From Mycobacterium ahvazicum (GTDB lineage Bacteria > Actinomycetota > Actinomycetes > Mycobacteriales > Mycobacteriaceae): a stretch of DNA of 64,000 nt. Below the pieces are notes generated by a model. The model had not been told where the DNA came from and did not search any database. It worked only from the letters and a program-made list of their open reading frames with translations. Below, piece after piece: positions 8,821 to 18,296 of the stretch. The DNA is taken from NCBI RefSeq assembly GCF_900176255.2, contig NZ_FXEG02000003.1, forward strand, positions 496,001-560,000. Direction: 5' to 3'. Position numbers and translations under genes: made by a program. Position 1 is the first letter of the stretch; every line of letters starts with the position of its first letter.

Positions 8821-10368
8821 TCAGGATGGAATGCCGCGGTGCAACCCGGGCGGGTAGATCGACCGACGCCACGTGGCATGCGCTTGTTGAATGGTTTGCT
8901 CGACCGGCTGCGACGTGTCCAAGGCACATGCGGTGTCCCAGCCGTTCTGTTCGCGCGCCAGCGCTGCCGCGATTTCCGGCGTCACTTCGGAGTTGCCTGG
9001 CCGGCGGGTCAGTATTCGCTTGGCGGCGGTCTCGACGCCCGCGACGCACATGAGTTCCACCACAGCCGAGTACATCTCGGATGCCAGCAAATGGGCGTAG
9101 GTGCGTAGATGCGGATCTCGCCAGGTCCCGTCAAGGATGACTGAGTAGCCATCGCCGAGCAGCGCGCGGGCCCGGTCCAGAGCCAGCTCGTAGACGCGCC
9201 TGACGTTCCTGGGCCGGTACAAGCCCCCATTGAGGATGCCCGTGCCGCCGGTGATGACGCCCGAATCTGCCAGCTCCTTCCGTACGTCATCGGTTGAGAT
9301 CACCTGCGCTCCCACCGTTTCGGCGAGCGCGTGTGCGACGGTCGACTTGCCAGTTCCTGGGTTCCCACCGACCAGCGCCATGCGGACGCTGCCGTGTTCT
9401 AGATGCTGGACGGCGATGGCCAGGTGCCGGCCCGCGTCTCTGGCGGCCGCCGCGTCGCCTTGTGAGTGCCGAATGCAGTCAACCTTGGCCCTCACCACGG
9501 CGCGATACGCGATGTAGAAGTCCCACAACGATGACGGAGCCCTGTCACCCGAATGGACGATGTAACGTTGGACGAAATAGTCACCAAGGTCTTTGCGGCC
9601 CAGGAACTCCAGGTCCATTGCCAAGAAGGCCGCATCGTCGATGCGGTCGATATGGCGCAGCTTGTCGTCGAACTCGAGGCAGTCGAGCAACGCCAGTTTG
9701 CCGTCAGCCCAAAATATGTCGTCGGCGAGCAGATCGCCATGGCCGTCGACGAGGCATCCTTCTTCGACCCGTCGGGCAAACAACGGGGCCCGACCCGAAA
9801 CGAATTCAGCGGCAAGGCGTTGGACACGTGCCAACAGTTTGAAAGAAATCTCCGAAAGTGGTTCGCCCACAAAACTGTTCAGTTCCGACAGATTCTCGCG
9901 CCAGCGGCCGTCGACCGCACACAACTTACCCTCGGCGTCGATCTCGGGGCTGCGGTCGGCGCGTTCGTGAAATCGAGCCAGCACGCCAGCGATGGTGTCC
10001 AAGATGTCGCGTACGGTTTCGTTGGGGCCTCGGGCTATCAAGGCCGTCAGGCGATCTTCTTCGCGGTAGCGCCGCATCACGACGATCGGCTCGGCCGGCC
10101 CCCCGCAGGGGTCGGTGAGATGCGCGACACCAAGGTAGCTTTCGGGTGACAATCGGCTGTTGAGCTCGACCTCGCGCAGGCACGCCCGCTCGCGCAGTTC
10201 GGCTGTGCGGAAGTCGAGAAAGTGGGTCGCGATCGGTTTCTTTGCCTTGAAGGCGCGATCCCCGGCGAGCACCACGATGCCGGTGTGGGTTTCGTGGACA
10301 TCGATGTAGGGCAATGCGACTGCCACCGACGCTGTGCTAGGCGGGTCAGCGGCAATCGTCATGTTCAT
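8821..10368 (-). CDS. APH-like domain plus AAA kinase fusion (Rv2004c homologue)
   Basis: This 515-residue protein matches M. tuberculosis Rv2004c in architecture and in neighbourhood. The N-terminal half resembles aminoglycoside/choline-type phosphotransferases, with the catalytic loop HGDLLADD near residues 210-217 and a following LLDCLEFDD segment. The C-terminal half is a small P-loop kinase, with the Walker A GGNPGTGKS at 334-342. The substrates of both halves are unknown. The stress-protein gene ends 40 bases upstream and ppsA starts 16 bases downstream, so it is co-transcribed with them. Confidence 0.88.
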   Translation of the reverse strand: MNMTIAADPPSTASVAVALPYIDVHETHTGIVVLAGDRAFKAKKPIATHFLDFRTAELRERACLREVELNSRLSPESYLGVAHLTDPCGGPAEPIVVMRRYREEDRLTALIARGPNETVRDILDTIAGVLARFHERADRSPEIDAEGKLCAVDGRWRENLSELNSFVGEPLSEISFKLLARVQRLAAEFVSGRAPLFARRVEEGCLVDGHGDLLADDIFWADGKLALLDCLEFDDKLRHIDRIDDAAFLAMDLEFLGRKDLGDYFVQRYIVHSGDRAPSSLWDFYIAYRAVVRAKVDCIRHSQGDAAAARDAGRHLAIAVQHLEHGSVRMALVGGNPGTGKSTVAHALAETVGAQVISTDDVRKELADSGVITGGTGILNGGLYRPRNVRRVYELALDRARALLGDGYSVILDGTWRDPHLRTYAHLLASEMYSAVVELMCVAGVETAAKRILTRRPGNSEVTPEIAAALAREQNGWDTACALDTSQPVEQTIQQAHATWRRSIYPPGLHRGIPS

Positions 10369-10407
10369 GACTCTCCACAGTCCTGTCGATTCGGGAATTC
10401 CTCGGGC

Positions 10408-11295
10408 TCATGAAGGACGCGCCACAATCACCGGCGTGTGAATCGAGTGAACGACGGCGTTGCTCACCGACCCCAGCATCGCGCCCGACAACGTGCCGCG
10501 GCCGTGGCTGCCCACAACCACCAGTTGGGCCGACTCCGAGTGCTCGATAAGGTGCCGGGCGGGCCGGTCTCTGACGACGAGCCGCTGCACCGGCACATCC
10601 GGGAAGCGTTCTTGCCACCCCGCCAGACACTCAGCCAGATTTCGCTCCGCTTCGGCCCTGACCGTTGTCCAGTCATATCCGGGAAGTTCCAAGAACTCGG
10701 TATCACTGGACGCGTGCAGGGCTACCAGTTCGACATCGCGTCGCGACGCCTCATCGAACGCAATGGCCGTCGCCAGCTCTGACGCCGGCGACCCGTCGAT
10801 TCCTACCAGCACCGGAGTGCGCTGGGCGCTCGGAAGTGACCCGGATTCAGCGCGAATGACCGCTACCGGACACTTCGCGCCGCGCACCACGCCCGAACTC
10901 ACCGAACCGAGCAGGACCCGCTCCATCGCGCCGTGCCCGTTGGAGCCGACGACCACCAGCTGCGCATCTTCGGACATTTCAATCAGCGTCGGCACCGCGG
11001 GCGACGGTTTCACTTCGCTCGTGATGACAAGCTTCCGGTCTGTTTGCACGGCGTCCTGGGCGATCTTGACGGCCTGCTCGAGAGCCTGGCGCCCGTCGTC
11101 GAGCTGCCACAGCGCGACTCCGCTCGGCATCGGTACCTGCGGGAAAGTTCGCACGAATGTCTCGAACATGTGGACGAGGTTCAACGAGAGATTGCGCAAC
11201 GCCGCGTCACGTGCTGCCCAGACCACAGCGGCATTCGATGCGGCCGATCCGTCGACTCCGACGACGATCCCGTAGCGCTTCTCAAATGCCGTCAT
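10408..11295 (-). CDS. Tandem universal stress protein (Rv2005c/Rv1996 type)
   Basis: This 295-residue protein has two USP domains (about 8-150 and 160-293). Both carry the ATP-binding G-x2-G-x9-G-S pattern: [15 protein letters not shown] in the first, [15 protein letters not shown] in the second. Such proteins bind ATP and modulate growth arrest in mycobacteria. It is the first gene of the operon that continues through the kinase, ppsA, the KAS pair and the WS/DGAT. A strong DosR-like box lies 51-70 bases before its ATG. It is a close paralogue of the next upstream gene. Confidence 0.93.
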   Translation of the reverse strand: MTAFEKRYGIVVGVDGSAASNAAVVWAARDAALRNLSLNLVHMFETFVRTFPQVPMPSGVALWQLDDGRQALEQAVKIAQDAVQTDRKLVITSEVKPSPAVPTLIEMSEDAQLVVVGSNGHGAMERVLLGSVSSGVVRGAKCPVAVIRAESGSLPSAQRTPVLVGIDGSPASELATAIAFDEASRRDVELVALHASSDTEFLELPGYDWTTVRAEAERNLAECLAGWQERFPDVPVQRLVVRDRPARHLIEHSESAQLVVVGSHGRGTLSGAMLGSVSNAVVHSIHTPVIVARPS

Positions 11296-11345
11296 TTCGT
11301 CCTCCTCCAGTCACTGAGAACGCTATTGCCTGCGCGGTCGTCGAT

Positions 11346-11365
11346 CATGAGGCTTTAGTCCCGAT
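11346..11365 (-). promoter_or_regulatory. DosR-box-like site for the stress protein-ppsA-KAS-WS/DGAT operon
   Basis: On the minus strand the site reads ATCGGGACTAAAGCCTCATG, matching the DosR consensus at 14 of 20 positions. It lies 51-70 bases before the ATG at 11295 and overlaps the stop codon of the upstream stress-protein gene. Confidence 0.75.
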
Positions 11366-12263
11366 CTACGTGGCCGGCAGCCGGCCGCGCGACGATCACC
11401 GGCACAAAGACCCCATGCAGGACCGCGTTGCTGACCGAGCCCAACAGCGCGCCGGCCAATCCACCTCGGCCGTGGCTGCCGACGACCACCAACTGGGCCG
11501 ACTCCGACTGCTCGATCAGCCGCCGAGCGGGTTGGTCGCACACGACAAGTCGATGCACCGTGACATCGGGATAGCGTTCTTGCCAACCGGCAAGACGCTC
11601 GGCCAGGATCTCCTCGGCCTGGGCCCGCACCGCGGTCCACTCCGGCTTTGGAAGTTCGAACAGTCCGACGTCGCTCCACGCATGCAAGGCCGTCAGGTCG
11701 ACGCCGCGCCGGGACGCTTCGTCGAAAGCAATCGCCGTCGCCAGTTCCGAAGCCGCCGAGCCGTCGATGCCCACCAGCACAGGGGCGTCAAGCGGGTTCG
11801 GCATCAACGGATCTTCGTCTCGGATGACCGCGACCGGGCACCTTGCGCTGCGCACGACGCCCGAGCTGACCGAACCGAGGAAGGTCCGGGCCAGTGCTCC
11901 GCGTCCGTTGCTGCCCACGACGACCATCTCTGCCTCGTCGGACAGTTCGACCAGCGCGGCAACCGGTGCCGCAAACATCAGCTCTGTTGCAATATCGATG
12001 CGGCCGTGGGGCTTCGACGCATCTTCGGCGATCTTCTCCGCCTCTTCGAGGATCCGACGGCCATAGTCTTCCTGCCATATCGGAGTATCTGCGGTGAGTG
12101 GCATCGGGGGCCACACCGGAGCGGCCAGGTTCACCATGTGGACCAGGGTCAGCCGAACACCACGCAGCGTCGCGTCCCGCGCACCCCAGCAGACCGCGAA
12201 ATCCGATGCGGGTGATCCGTCGACCCCGACGACGATTCCGTAACGCTTCTCGGACGCTGACAT
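11355..12263 (-). CDS. Tandem universal stress protein (Rv2005c type)
   Basis: This 302-residue protein has two USP domains, each with an intact ATP motif ([15 protein letters not shown] and [15 protein letters not shown]). It is very like its downstream neighbour, so the pair probably arose by tandem duplication. I chose the ATG at 12263 because GGAG stands just upstream and the sequence then matches family N-termini ([12 protein letters not shown]); the frame is open another 45 bases but that part overlaps the promoter. A 15-of-20 DosR box lies 50-69 bases upstream and is shared with the divergent otsB1. Confidence 0.92.
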   Translation of the reverse strand: MSASEKRYGIVVGVDGSPASDFAVCWGARDATLRGVRLTLVHMVNLAAPVWPPMPLTADTPIWQEDYGRRILEEAEKIAEDASKPHGRIDIATELMFAAPVAALVELSDEAEMVVVGSNGRGALARTFLGSVSSGVVRSARCPVAVIRDEDPLMPNPLDAPVLVGIDGSAASELATAIAFDEASRRGVDLTALHAWSDVGLFELPKPEWTAVRAQAEEILAERLAGWQERYPDVTVHRLVVCDQPARRLIEQSESAQLVVVGSHGRGGLAGALLGSVSNAVLHGVFVPVIVARPAAGHVDRD

Positions 12264-12312
12264 GTCTTCTCCTTCGTTCATCGAGAACGCTATGGTCCAA
12301 ACACTCATCGGT

Positions 12313-12332
12313 CATGAGACTTTCGTCCCCAA
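12313..12332 (-). promoter_or_regulatory. Strong DosR-box-like site between stress protein and otsB1
   Basis: On the minus strand it reads TTGGGGACGAAAGTCTCATG, 15 of 20 consensus positions with a perfect left half-site. It lies 50-69 bases before the minus-strand stress protein and 72-91 bases before the probable otsB1 start, so it may serve both divergent genes. Confidence 0.8.
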
Positions 12333-12403
12333 CTGGATGGACGAGAGACCTTCAACGAGCGAATAGGCTTGACCCGCACCGGTGCTGTGGCATCGTCACA
12401 AAC

Positions 12404-15400
12404 GTGACCCAATGGCCCGTCACGATCGACAGGCGCTACCACGACGCCGTGATCCTCGACTTGGACAGCGCAATCGTCAGCACCGAGCAAACCCGCCCAC
12501 CCACCGATGTGCCACTGCTGCGACAGCTGCACGGGATCGGTGTCAGCGTCGAAGAGGTCCGCCCCGGCACGGCGGCGTTGACCGAGGCGACGACCCGTCT
12601 CGGGGTCAGCCCCGGACGCTGCGTGGTGATCGCCGACAATGAGTCCGGTATCCGGACAGCCCGAGACTGCGGCATCGGACTCGTCATTGGCCTCTACCGC
12701 GACCGGACCGACGGCGTTGTCGCCGATGGGGCGGACGTCGTGATCGCCGACATCGCCGAGATCTCGGTGTGCAGCCGCGACTCTGGCCTATCGACCATCG
12801 CCGATGCCCTGCAGTCCTACGGCCAATTGAAAGAACTTGTGGTCGCCCGGCGGCCGGTAGTGTTCCTTGATTTCGACGGGACGCTGTCCGATATCGTCGA
12901 TGACCCCGACGCCGCTGTGCTGGTCCGCGGCGCCGCCGAAGCGCTTCGCGCTCTCGCCGGGCAATGCCCCGTTGCCGTGATAAGCGGTCGAGACCTGAAG
13001 GACGTCCAGGGGCGAGTCAACGTCGATGGCTTGTGGTACGCGGGTAGCCAGGGATTCGAGCTGTTCGGGCCGGACGGCACCCATGTCGAGAACTCCGCGG
13101 CCGTCGCCGCCGCTGCCACCTTGGCTGATGCCGCCACCGAGCTGACCGAAGCGCTACTGGACGTGCCGGGAACAGTAGTGGAGCACAAGCGGTTTGCCGT
13201 CACAGTTCATTACCGCAACGCTGATCCGGCCGTCGTCGACCGGGTGGTCACTACGGCGTCTCGGCTGGGACGGGACCGGCATCTTCATGTCACCCAGGGC
13301 CGCAAAGTCATCGAACTGGGCCCCAACGTTGCCTGGAACAAGAGCGACACTCCCGACTGGCTCCTCGAAAGGATCCTAGCCGACGATCGGACCGCTGAGT
13401 CCCCTGCCGCATTGCCGATCTACATCGGTGACGACCTCACCGATGAGGATGCTTTCGATGCGGTTCGTTTTGACGGCGTGGGGATCGTGGTGCGCCATGA
13501 CGAGGTCGGTGACCGACCGTCTGCCGCTCGGTTCAGCTTGGAAAACCCTTCGGCAGTATGTGAATTCATCCAACGCCTGGCACACGACCTTCGAGATGAA
13601 GCAACCAGCCCGGCCGATGCGTGGCGACTGGTCTTCGACGGCTACGACCGGGAACAGGAGCGACTGCGCGAGACGTTGTGCACCGTCGGCAACGGCTACG
13701 TCGCCACCCGCGGCTGTGCGCCGGAGGCATCTGCGGCTCAGGCCCACTACCCCGGCACCTACGCCGCCGGCGTGTACAACACCCTGGCCGACCAGATCGC
13801 CGGCCGCAGAATAGAGAATGAGAGCCTCGTCAACCTGCCCAACTGGCTGCCGCTGACGTTTCGTATCGACGACGGCCCGTGGTTCAGTGTGGACGATGTC
13901 GAATTACTGTCCTATCAGCAAACATTCGACCTACGACACGCGACGCTGATCCGTACACTGCGATTCCGGGATCATGCGGGCCGAACGACAACGCTGAATC
14001 AGCAGCGATTCGCGTCGATGCACCAGCACAACATACTGGCGATGAAGAACACCGTAACCGCGGAGAATTGGTCGGGCACAGTAGAATTCATGTCTCACTT
14101 GGATGGCGCTGTCAGCAATTCAATGGTGGAACGCTACGGCTCACTGTCGAGTGTCCACCTGACGCCACCCACTCTCGATGAAATCTCGCCCGGATCAGTG
14201 CTGTTGCGGACACAAACATCGCAATCACGTATCTCGATCGGGATGGCCGCCCGCACTTCACTGTGGCGCGACGACTCGCCCGTCGACGCGCAGTACACCT
14301 TTGTGCGAGAAGCCGGGCGGGGCGGTCACAACCTCCGAGCGGACTTGTCCGCCGGGCAGTCCATCACACTCGAGAAGGTTGTCACCCTCTTCACCGGGCG
14401 GGACGCCGCGATCTCTGAGCCGGCAAGCACCGCGCAGCATTTCCTCGAAGAAGCCGGCCGATACACGGATCTTCATCGGCACCACCGGCGGGCGTGGGAC
14501 CGACTCTGGGAGCAGTGCGACGTCGGACTTGACGACGGCGTGGAAGCCTTGCGGATCCTTCGGCTGCATCTGGTGCAACTGCTGCAAACGCTTTCCCCGC
14601 ACACCGCCGAACTTGATGCCAGCGTGCCGGCGCGGGGCCTGCACGGCGAAGCCTATCGCGGACACGTCTTTTGGGACGCCCTGTTTGTGTCCCCCGTCCT
14701 GAGCCTGCGGATGCCCAACGTGTCGCGCTCGCTGTTGCTTTATCGGTATCGGCGACTTCACCAGGCCCGACGCGCCGCGCGCAGGGCCGGCTACCTGGGC
14801 GCGATGTATCCGTGGCAGTCAGGCAGTGACGGTAGTGAGGTGAGCCAGGAACTCCACCTCAACCCACGATCCGGCCGGTGGAACCCCGATCCCAGCGCAC
14901 GCGCGCATCACGTCGGTCTCGCCGTCGCATACAACACGTGGCAGCACTATCAGGTGACCGGCGACCGTCAGTATCTTGTCGACTACGGAGCCGAGATGCT
15001 GGTCGAGATCGCCCGATTCTGGGTCGGATTGGCCACGTACGACGAAAGTCGTGGCCGCTACACGATCCGGGGAGTCATCGGCCCCGACGAATTTCATTCC
15101 GGATATCCCGGCAAAGAGTACGACGGTATCGACAACAACGCCTACACCAATGTGATGGCGGTCTGGGTGATCACTCGGGCACTGGACGCGCTGGACCTGT
15201 TGTCGCTGCGCGACCGACTCGATCTTGTCGGCAAGATCGGTCTGGACACAGCGGATCTCGAGCGGTGGGAACATGTGAGCCGGCACATGTTCGTCCCTTT
15301 TCATGACGGCGTCATCAGTCAGTTCGAAGGCTATTCGGACCTGGCGGAACTGGACTGGGATCACTATCGGGAACGCTACGGAAACATTCAGCGCCTCGAT

Positions 15401-15997
15401 CGCATCCTGGAGGCTGAAAACGACAGCGTGAACAACTACAAGGCGTCCAAACAGGCGGATGCGCTGATGCTGTTCTATCTACTGTCGTCCGACGAACTGC
15501 TGGGTTTGTTTGGCCGCCTCGGGTATCACTTTGCCCCGGAGCAAATCCCGAAAACAGTCGATTACTACCTCGCGCGCACCTCGCACGGATCGACATTGAG
15601 CGCCATCGTGCACTCATGGGTGCTCGCCCGGAGCAACCGGCGCAGGGCCATGGAGTACTTCCAGCTAGTGCTGAAGTCCGACGTCGCCGACATCCAGGGC
15701 GGCACGACGGCCGAAGGTATACACCTCGCGGCGATGGCCGGCAGCATCGATCTGCTGCAACGGTGTTACACCGGACTCGAAACACGGGACGACCGACTCA
15801 TTCTCGGGCCCCAATGGCCAGAAGACCTCGGCCCCATCGAGTTCCCACTCGTGTACCGCGGTCAGCGCCTCCATCTTCAAGTCAGCGGACGGACCGCCAC
15901 CGTGACCTCTGAGGCCGGCAACGCCGGTTCGGTCGATGTCGAATGCCGAGGCCATGTGCGAAAGCTGTTGCCCGGAAGCACGATCAAGGTCGAGTAA
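12404..15997 (+). CDS. otsB1: OtsB1: trehalose-6-phosphate phosphatase / glycoside hydrolase family 65 fusion, shortened N-terminal domain
   Basis: This is a three-part protein like M. tuberculosis OtsB1 (Rv2006). An N-terminal HAD-like remnant spans residues 1-125 (DLDSAIVST). A trehalose-phosphatase HAD domain (about 145-390) has the nucleophile loop LDFDGTLSD near 155 and GDDLTDEDAF near 345. A GH65 trehalose/kojibiose-phosphorylase-like domain fills about 410-1197, with the likely catalytic Glu896 in GPDEFHSG. The GTG at 12404 gives 1,197 residues; the frame is open further upstream, but that sequence overlaps the DosR box and the divergent gene. The M. tuberculosis protein is about 130 residues longer because its N-terminal HAD module is full-size. 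Trehalose turnover is likely, but the substrate of the fused hydrolase is not proven. Confidence 0.9.
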   Translation: MTQWPVTIDRRYHDAVILDLDSAIVSTEQTRPPTDVPLLRQLHGIGVSVEEVRPGTAALTEATTRLGVSPGRCVVIADNESGIRTARDCGIGLVIGLYRDRTDGVVADGADVVIADIAEISVCSRDSGLSTIADALQSYGQLKELVVARRPVVFLDFDGTLSDIVDDPDAAVLVRGAAEALRALAGQCPVAVISGRDLKDVQGRVNVDGLWYAGSQGFELFGPDGTHVENSAAVAAAATLADAATELTEALLDVPGTVVEHKRFAVTVHYRNADPAVVDRVVTTASRLGRDRHLHVTQGRKVIELGPNVAWNKSDTPDWLLERILADDRTAESPAALPIYIGDDLTDEDAFDAVRFDGVGIVVRHDEVGDRPSAARFSLENPSAVCEFIQRLAHDLRDEATSPADAWRLVFDGYDREQERLRETLCTVGNGYVATRGCAPEASAAQAHYPGTYAAGVYNTLADQIAGRRIENESLVNLPNWLPLTFRIDDGPWFSVDDVELLSYQQTFDLRHATLIRTLRFRDHAGRTTTLNQQRFASMHQHNILAMKNTVTAENWSGTVEFMSHLDGAVSNSMVERYGSLSSVHLTPPTLDEISPGSVLLRTQTSQSRISIGMAARTSLWRDDSPVDAQYTFVREAGRGGHNLRADLSAGQSITLEKVVTLFTGRDAAISEPASTAQHFLEEAGRYTDLHRHHRRAWDRLWEQCDVGLDDGVEALRILRLHLVQLLQTLSPHTAELDASVPARGLHGEAYRGHVFWDALFVSPVLSLRMPNVSRSLLLYRYRRLHQARRAARRAGYLGAMYPWQSGSDGSEVSQELHLNPRSGRWNPDPSARAHHVGLAVAYNTWQHYQVTGDRQYLVDYGAEMLVEIARFWVGLATYDESRGRYTIRGVIGPDEFHSGYPGKEYDGIDNNAYTNVMAVWVITRALDALDLLSLRDRLDLVGKIGLDTADLERWEHVSRHMFVPFHDGVISQFEGYSDLAELDWDHYRERYGNIQRLDRILEAENDSVNNYKASKQADALMLFYLLSSDELLGLFGRLGYHFAPEQIPKTVDYYLARTSHGSTLSAIVHSWVLARSNRRRAMEYFQLVLKSDVADIQGGTTAEGIHLAAMAGSIDLLQRCYTGLETRDDRLILGPQWPEDLGPIEFPLVYRGQRLHLQVSGRTATVTSEAGNAGSVDVECRGHVRKLLPGSTIKVE

Positions 15998-16029
15998 CCA
16001 ACGCTGTCAGGGTGACCATTGCCATCAAG

Positions 16030-16049
16030 ATCGGGCCGAAGGGCCCTGC
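16030..16049 (+). promoter_or_regulatory. DosR-box-like palindrome upstream of stress protein
   Basis: ATCGGGCCGAAGGGCCCTGC matches the DosR consensus at 12 of 20 positions and has a GGGCC..GGCCC palindromic core. It lies 78-97 bases before the ATG at 16127, in the 129-base gap after otsB1. Confidence 0.5.
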
Positions 16050-16126
16050 TCTGAATCAGTTGAGACTCGTAACATCGCCGATGAAGCGGGGTTTCCCGCG
16101 AGCGCTGGTTCCGATCGGAGAATGCA

Positions 16127-16942
16127 ATGAATCGTCCGCAATCATCGCAGCGGGTCGTCGTGGGTATCGATGGTTCCGATGCAGCGATCAACGCGGCCAG
16201 ATGGGCGGTGACCGAGGCGGTCGGCCGAGACGTTCCGCTGCGTCTGGTTCACGCGATCCCCGAACGGGAATCCGACGGAACCGCACGCGATGACAGCTTG
16301 GATATCGAGTATGGCGAGACAGCGCTGCGCGCCGCCTGCGCAGCGGTCAACGCGACGGGACAGCAAGTCAAAGTCGAAACCGACCTGGTGCGCGGATCGA
16401 TCGGGAACGCGTTAATCGATGAATCTGACCACGCGGCGATGGTTTGTCTGGGCTCGATCGGGATCGGGCGGGTCGCCCGCAGAGTTCTCGGCTCGACCGC
16501 TGCCACCGTTGCCGAGAATGCGCATTGTCCGGTGGCGATCATCCGCCACAACCGCGACGGTGAAGATCCCGGCTCGGGATGGGTTGCCGTCGTCGTCGAC
16601 GACAAACCGGGCAACGACGTGGTGCTCGAGCACGGTTTCCGCGAAGCACGTCTACGCGGCGCACCGGTGTTGGCGATGGGAGTCTGGCGTTGGGGTCTGG
16701 GTGAAATCCCGTATTCGCAATTGGATCACCGCCTCAGCCCTTGGGTTTCTGAGTATCGCGAGGTGCATGTCCTTCCGGCTGCCGCGCGGAGTGGAGCCGC
16801 TGAATTCCTTGCCAGCACAGCCGAACCCGTACAACTCGCGGTGGTGGACAGTTCGGACGCTGACAAGGTTGCCAGCTTGGTCGGTCCGATCAAGCCCCAT
16901 TTCCGGCACGCCGGATGCTCGGTACTCGTCGTGCGCCCATGA
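16127..16942 (+). CDS. Tandem universal stress protein with degenerate second domain
   Basis: This 271-residue protein has two USP domains. The first keeps the ATP motif (GSIGIGRVARRVLGS). The second has lost it, reading VDSSDADKVASLVGP where the glycine-rich loop should be, although the C-terminal CSVLVVRP strand is kept. It therefore probably binds one nucleotide per chain. A ribosome site GGAGAA precedes the ATG. It converges with fdxA 11 bases away. Confidence 0.9.
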   Translation: MNRPQSSQRVVVGIDGSDAAINAARWAVTEAVGRDVPLRLVHAIPERESDGTARDDSLDIEYGETALRAACAAVNATGQQVKVETDLVRGSIGNALIDESDHAAMVCLGSIGIGRVARRVLGSTAATVAENAHCPVAIIRHNRDGEDPGSGWVAVVVDDKPGNDVVLEHGFREARLRGAPVLAMGVWRWGLGEIPYSQLDHRLSPWVSEYREVHVLPAAARSGAAEFLASTAEPVQLAVVDSSDADKVASLVGPIKPHFRHAGCSVLVVRP

Positions 16943-16953
16943 CGATTCGGTCG

Positions 16954-17313
16954 TCAGTGAGCGTCTAACCGACCCTCGCGTTCGGGCATCGCTGCCACCA
17001 ACGGTGTGTCGACGCCGAGCGGACCCACACCGGCGGAACCACCCGGGCAGCCGAGCGGCGCAGCACGGCCCGCTAGTGGACGGCTGAAAAAGGAGGCATT
17101 GTCTTCCAAGTGCTGCACCTGGTCGGCAGGCAGATCTCCCTCCCAGTAAATCGCATCCATGCGGCAAGCCGGCTTGCATGCTCCGCAGTCCACGCATTCG
17201 TCGGGATTGATGTACATCGCCCGAGCGCCCTCATAGATGCAGTCGACAGGGCACTCCTGAACACAGGATTTATCCAGCACGTCAATGCAGTCGGCGCCGA
17301 TCACATAAGTCAT
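16954..17313 (-). CDS. fdxA: 7Fe ferredoxin FdxA (Rv2007c orthologue)
   Basis: This 119-residue ferredoxin has an N-terminal half that binds one [3Fe-4S] and one [4Fe-4S] cluster. Cysteines lie at about 9, 17 and 21 (CVQECP) and in CVDCGACKPAC near 41-51. It is a low-potential electron carrier. The C-terminal half (from about residue 65) is a proline/glycine-rich tail like that of M. tuberculosis FdxA. M. tuberculosis fdxA is a strongly DosR-induced gene, and a candidate box precedes this one at the usual distance. Confidence 0.94.
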   Translation of the reverse strand: MTYVIGADCIDVLDKSCVQECPVDCIYEGARAMYINPDECVDCGACKPACRMDAIYWEGDLPADQVQHLEDNASFFSRPLAGRAAPLGCPGGSAGVGPLGVDTPLVAAMPEREGRLDAH

Positions 17314-17368
17314 GGACTTACGTTAACGAGCCGGCACCCAAGGGCGCGCTCAACGGATGGCCTCAACG

Positions 17369-17388
17369 TTGAGGACCAATGACTCTCC
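17369..17388 (-). promoter_or_regulatory. Possible DosR box for fdxA
   Basis: On the minus strand it reads GGAGAGTCATTGGTCCTCAA, 12 of 20 consensus positions, with the right half-site conserved. It lies 56-75 bases before the fdxA ATG, the same distance as at stronger sites in the island. Confidence 0.5.
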
Positions 17389-17398
17389 CCGAATGCGT

Positions 17399-18283
17399 CT
17401 ATTCGCCCCGGACAACAATCACCGGCTTGGTTGCCGATTGCGCGACATGAGAGCTGACCGAACCCAGCAGCATGCCGGCAAAACCCCCACGCCCATGGCT
17501 TCCGATCACCACCAGCTGAGCGTGCTCCGATTCTTCTAGCAGCCATCGAGAAGGCAGATCACAGCAGAGGACTCGCCTGACGTGCACATCCGGATACTGT
17601 TCTTGCCAACCGGCGAGGCGTTCGGCGAGTATCTCCTCCCCTTTGGCCTCGCTATCCCGCCAGTCCATTCCGAGCATCGGGAACACCCCGACGTCGCTCC
17701 ACGCATGCAGCGCCACCAAACCGACCCCTCGACGCGAGGCCTCGTCAAAAGCCAATGCGGTCGCCGACTCCGAGGCCGGTGAACCGTCGATGCCAACGAG
17801 CACGGGAGCGGTGGCATCGACAGCCGCGTCACCGTCGGAATGAATGACCGCGACCGGGCAATGGGCGTGGTGGACCAGCGATGTGGTGACCGAGCCCAAC
17901 AACAACCGGCCCAACGCGCCAAGGCCCTGGCTGCCGGCCACGATCATCCGGGCGTCTTTGGATGCCTCAATCAGCGCCGGTGCGACGTTGGAATAGACGA
18001 TCTTCGTGCGGATTTCGGGGGACTCGAACTTGTCCAGGCTGGCGCTGAGCGTCTTTCGGGCCTGGTCGATGACGTGCTGTCCGGCCTCCATCTGCCAGCC
18101 AGGCATTTCGTCGTACAGTCGGCCCACCGGGAATCCGACCACGATGGGCGCAACGGCATGCATCAGCGTGATCGTTGTGTTCCGCATGCCCGCCTCCCAG
18201 GCCGCCCACGCCACCGCGGCATCCGACGCCGCCGATCCGTCGACACAGACCAATATTCCGTGTTTCTTTGTGGGCTCCGACAT
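17399..18283 (-). CDS. Tandem universal stress protein (Rv2005c/Rv2026c type)
   Basis: This 294-residue protein has two USP domains, both with intact ATP loops (GSQGLGALGRLLLGS and GSHGRGGFAGMLLGS). The ATG has AGGAG a few bases upstream. The GNAT gene ends 13 bases before the start, so the two are probably co-transcribed, downstream of the dosS gene. Likely an ATP-responsive regulator of stress survival. Confidence 0.92.
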   Translation of the reverse strand: MSEPTKKHGILVCVDGSAASDAAVAWAAWEAGMRNTTITLMHAVAPIVVGFPVGRLYDEMPGWQMEAGQHVIDQARKTLSASLDKFESPEIRTKIVYSNVAPALIEASKDARMIVAGSQGLGALGRLLLGSVTTSLVHHAHCPVAVIHSDGDAAVDATAPVLVGIDGSPASESATALAFDEASRRGVGLVALHAWSDVGVFPMLGMDWRDSEAKGEEILAERLAGWQEQYPDVHVRRVLCCDLPSRWLLEESEHAQLVVIGSHGRGGFAGMLLGSVSSHVAQSATKPVIVVRGE

Positions 18284-18296
18284 TTCGTGCTCCTAC

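Noticed and set aside
12098..12403. Upstream in-frame extension of otsB1
   Set aside because: It overlaps the divergent stress-protein gene and the DosR box, and its residues do not match OtsB1; the GTG at 12404 fits better.
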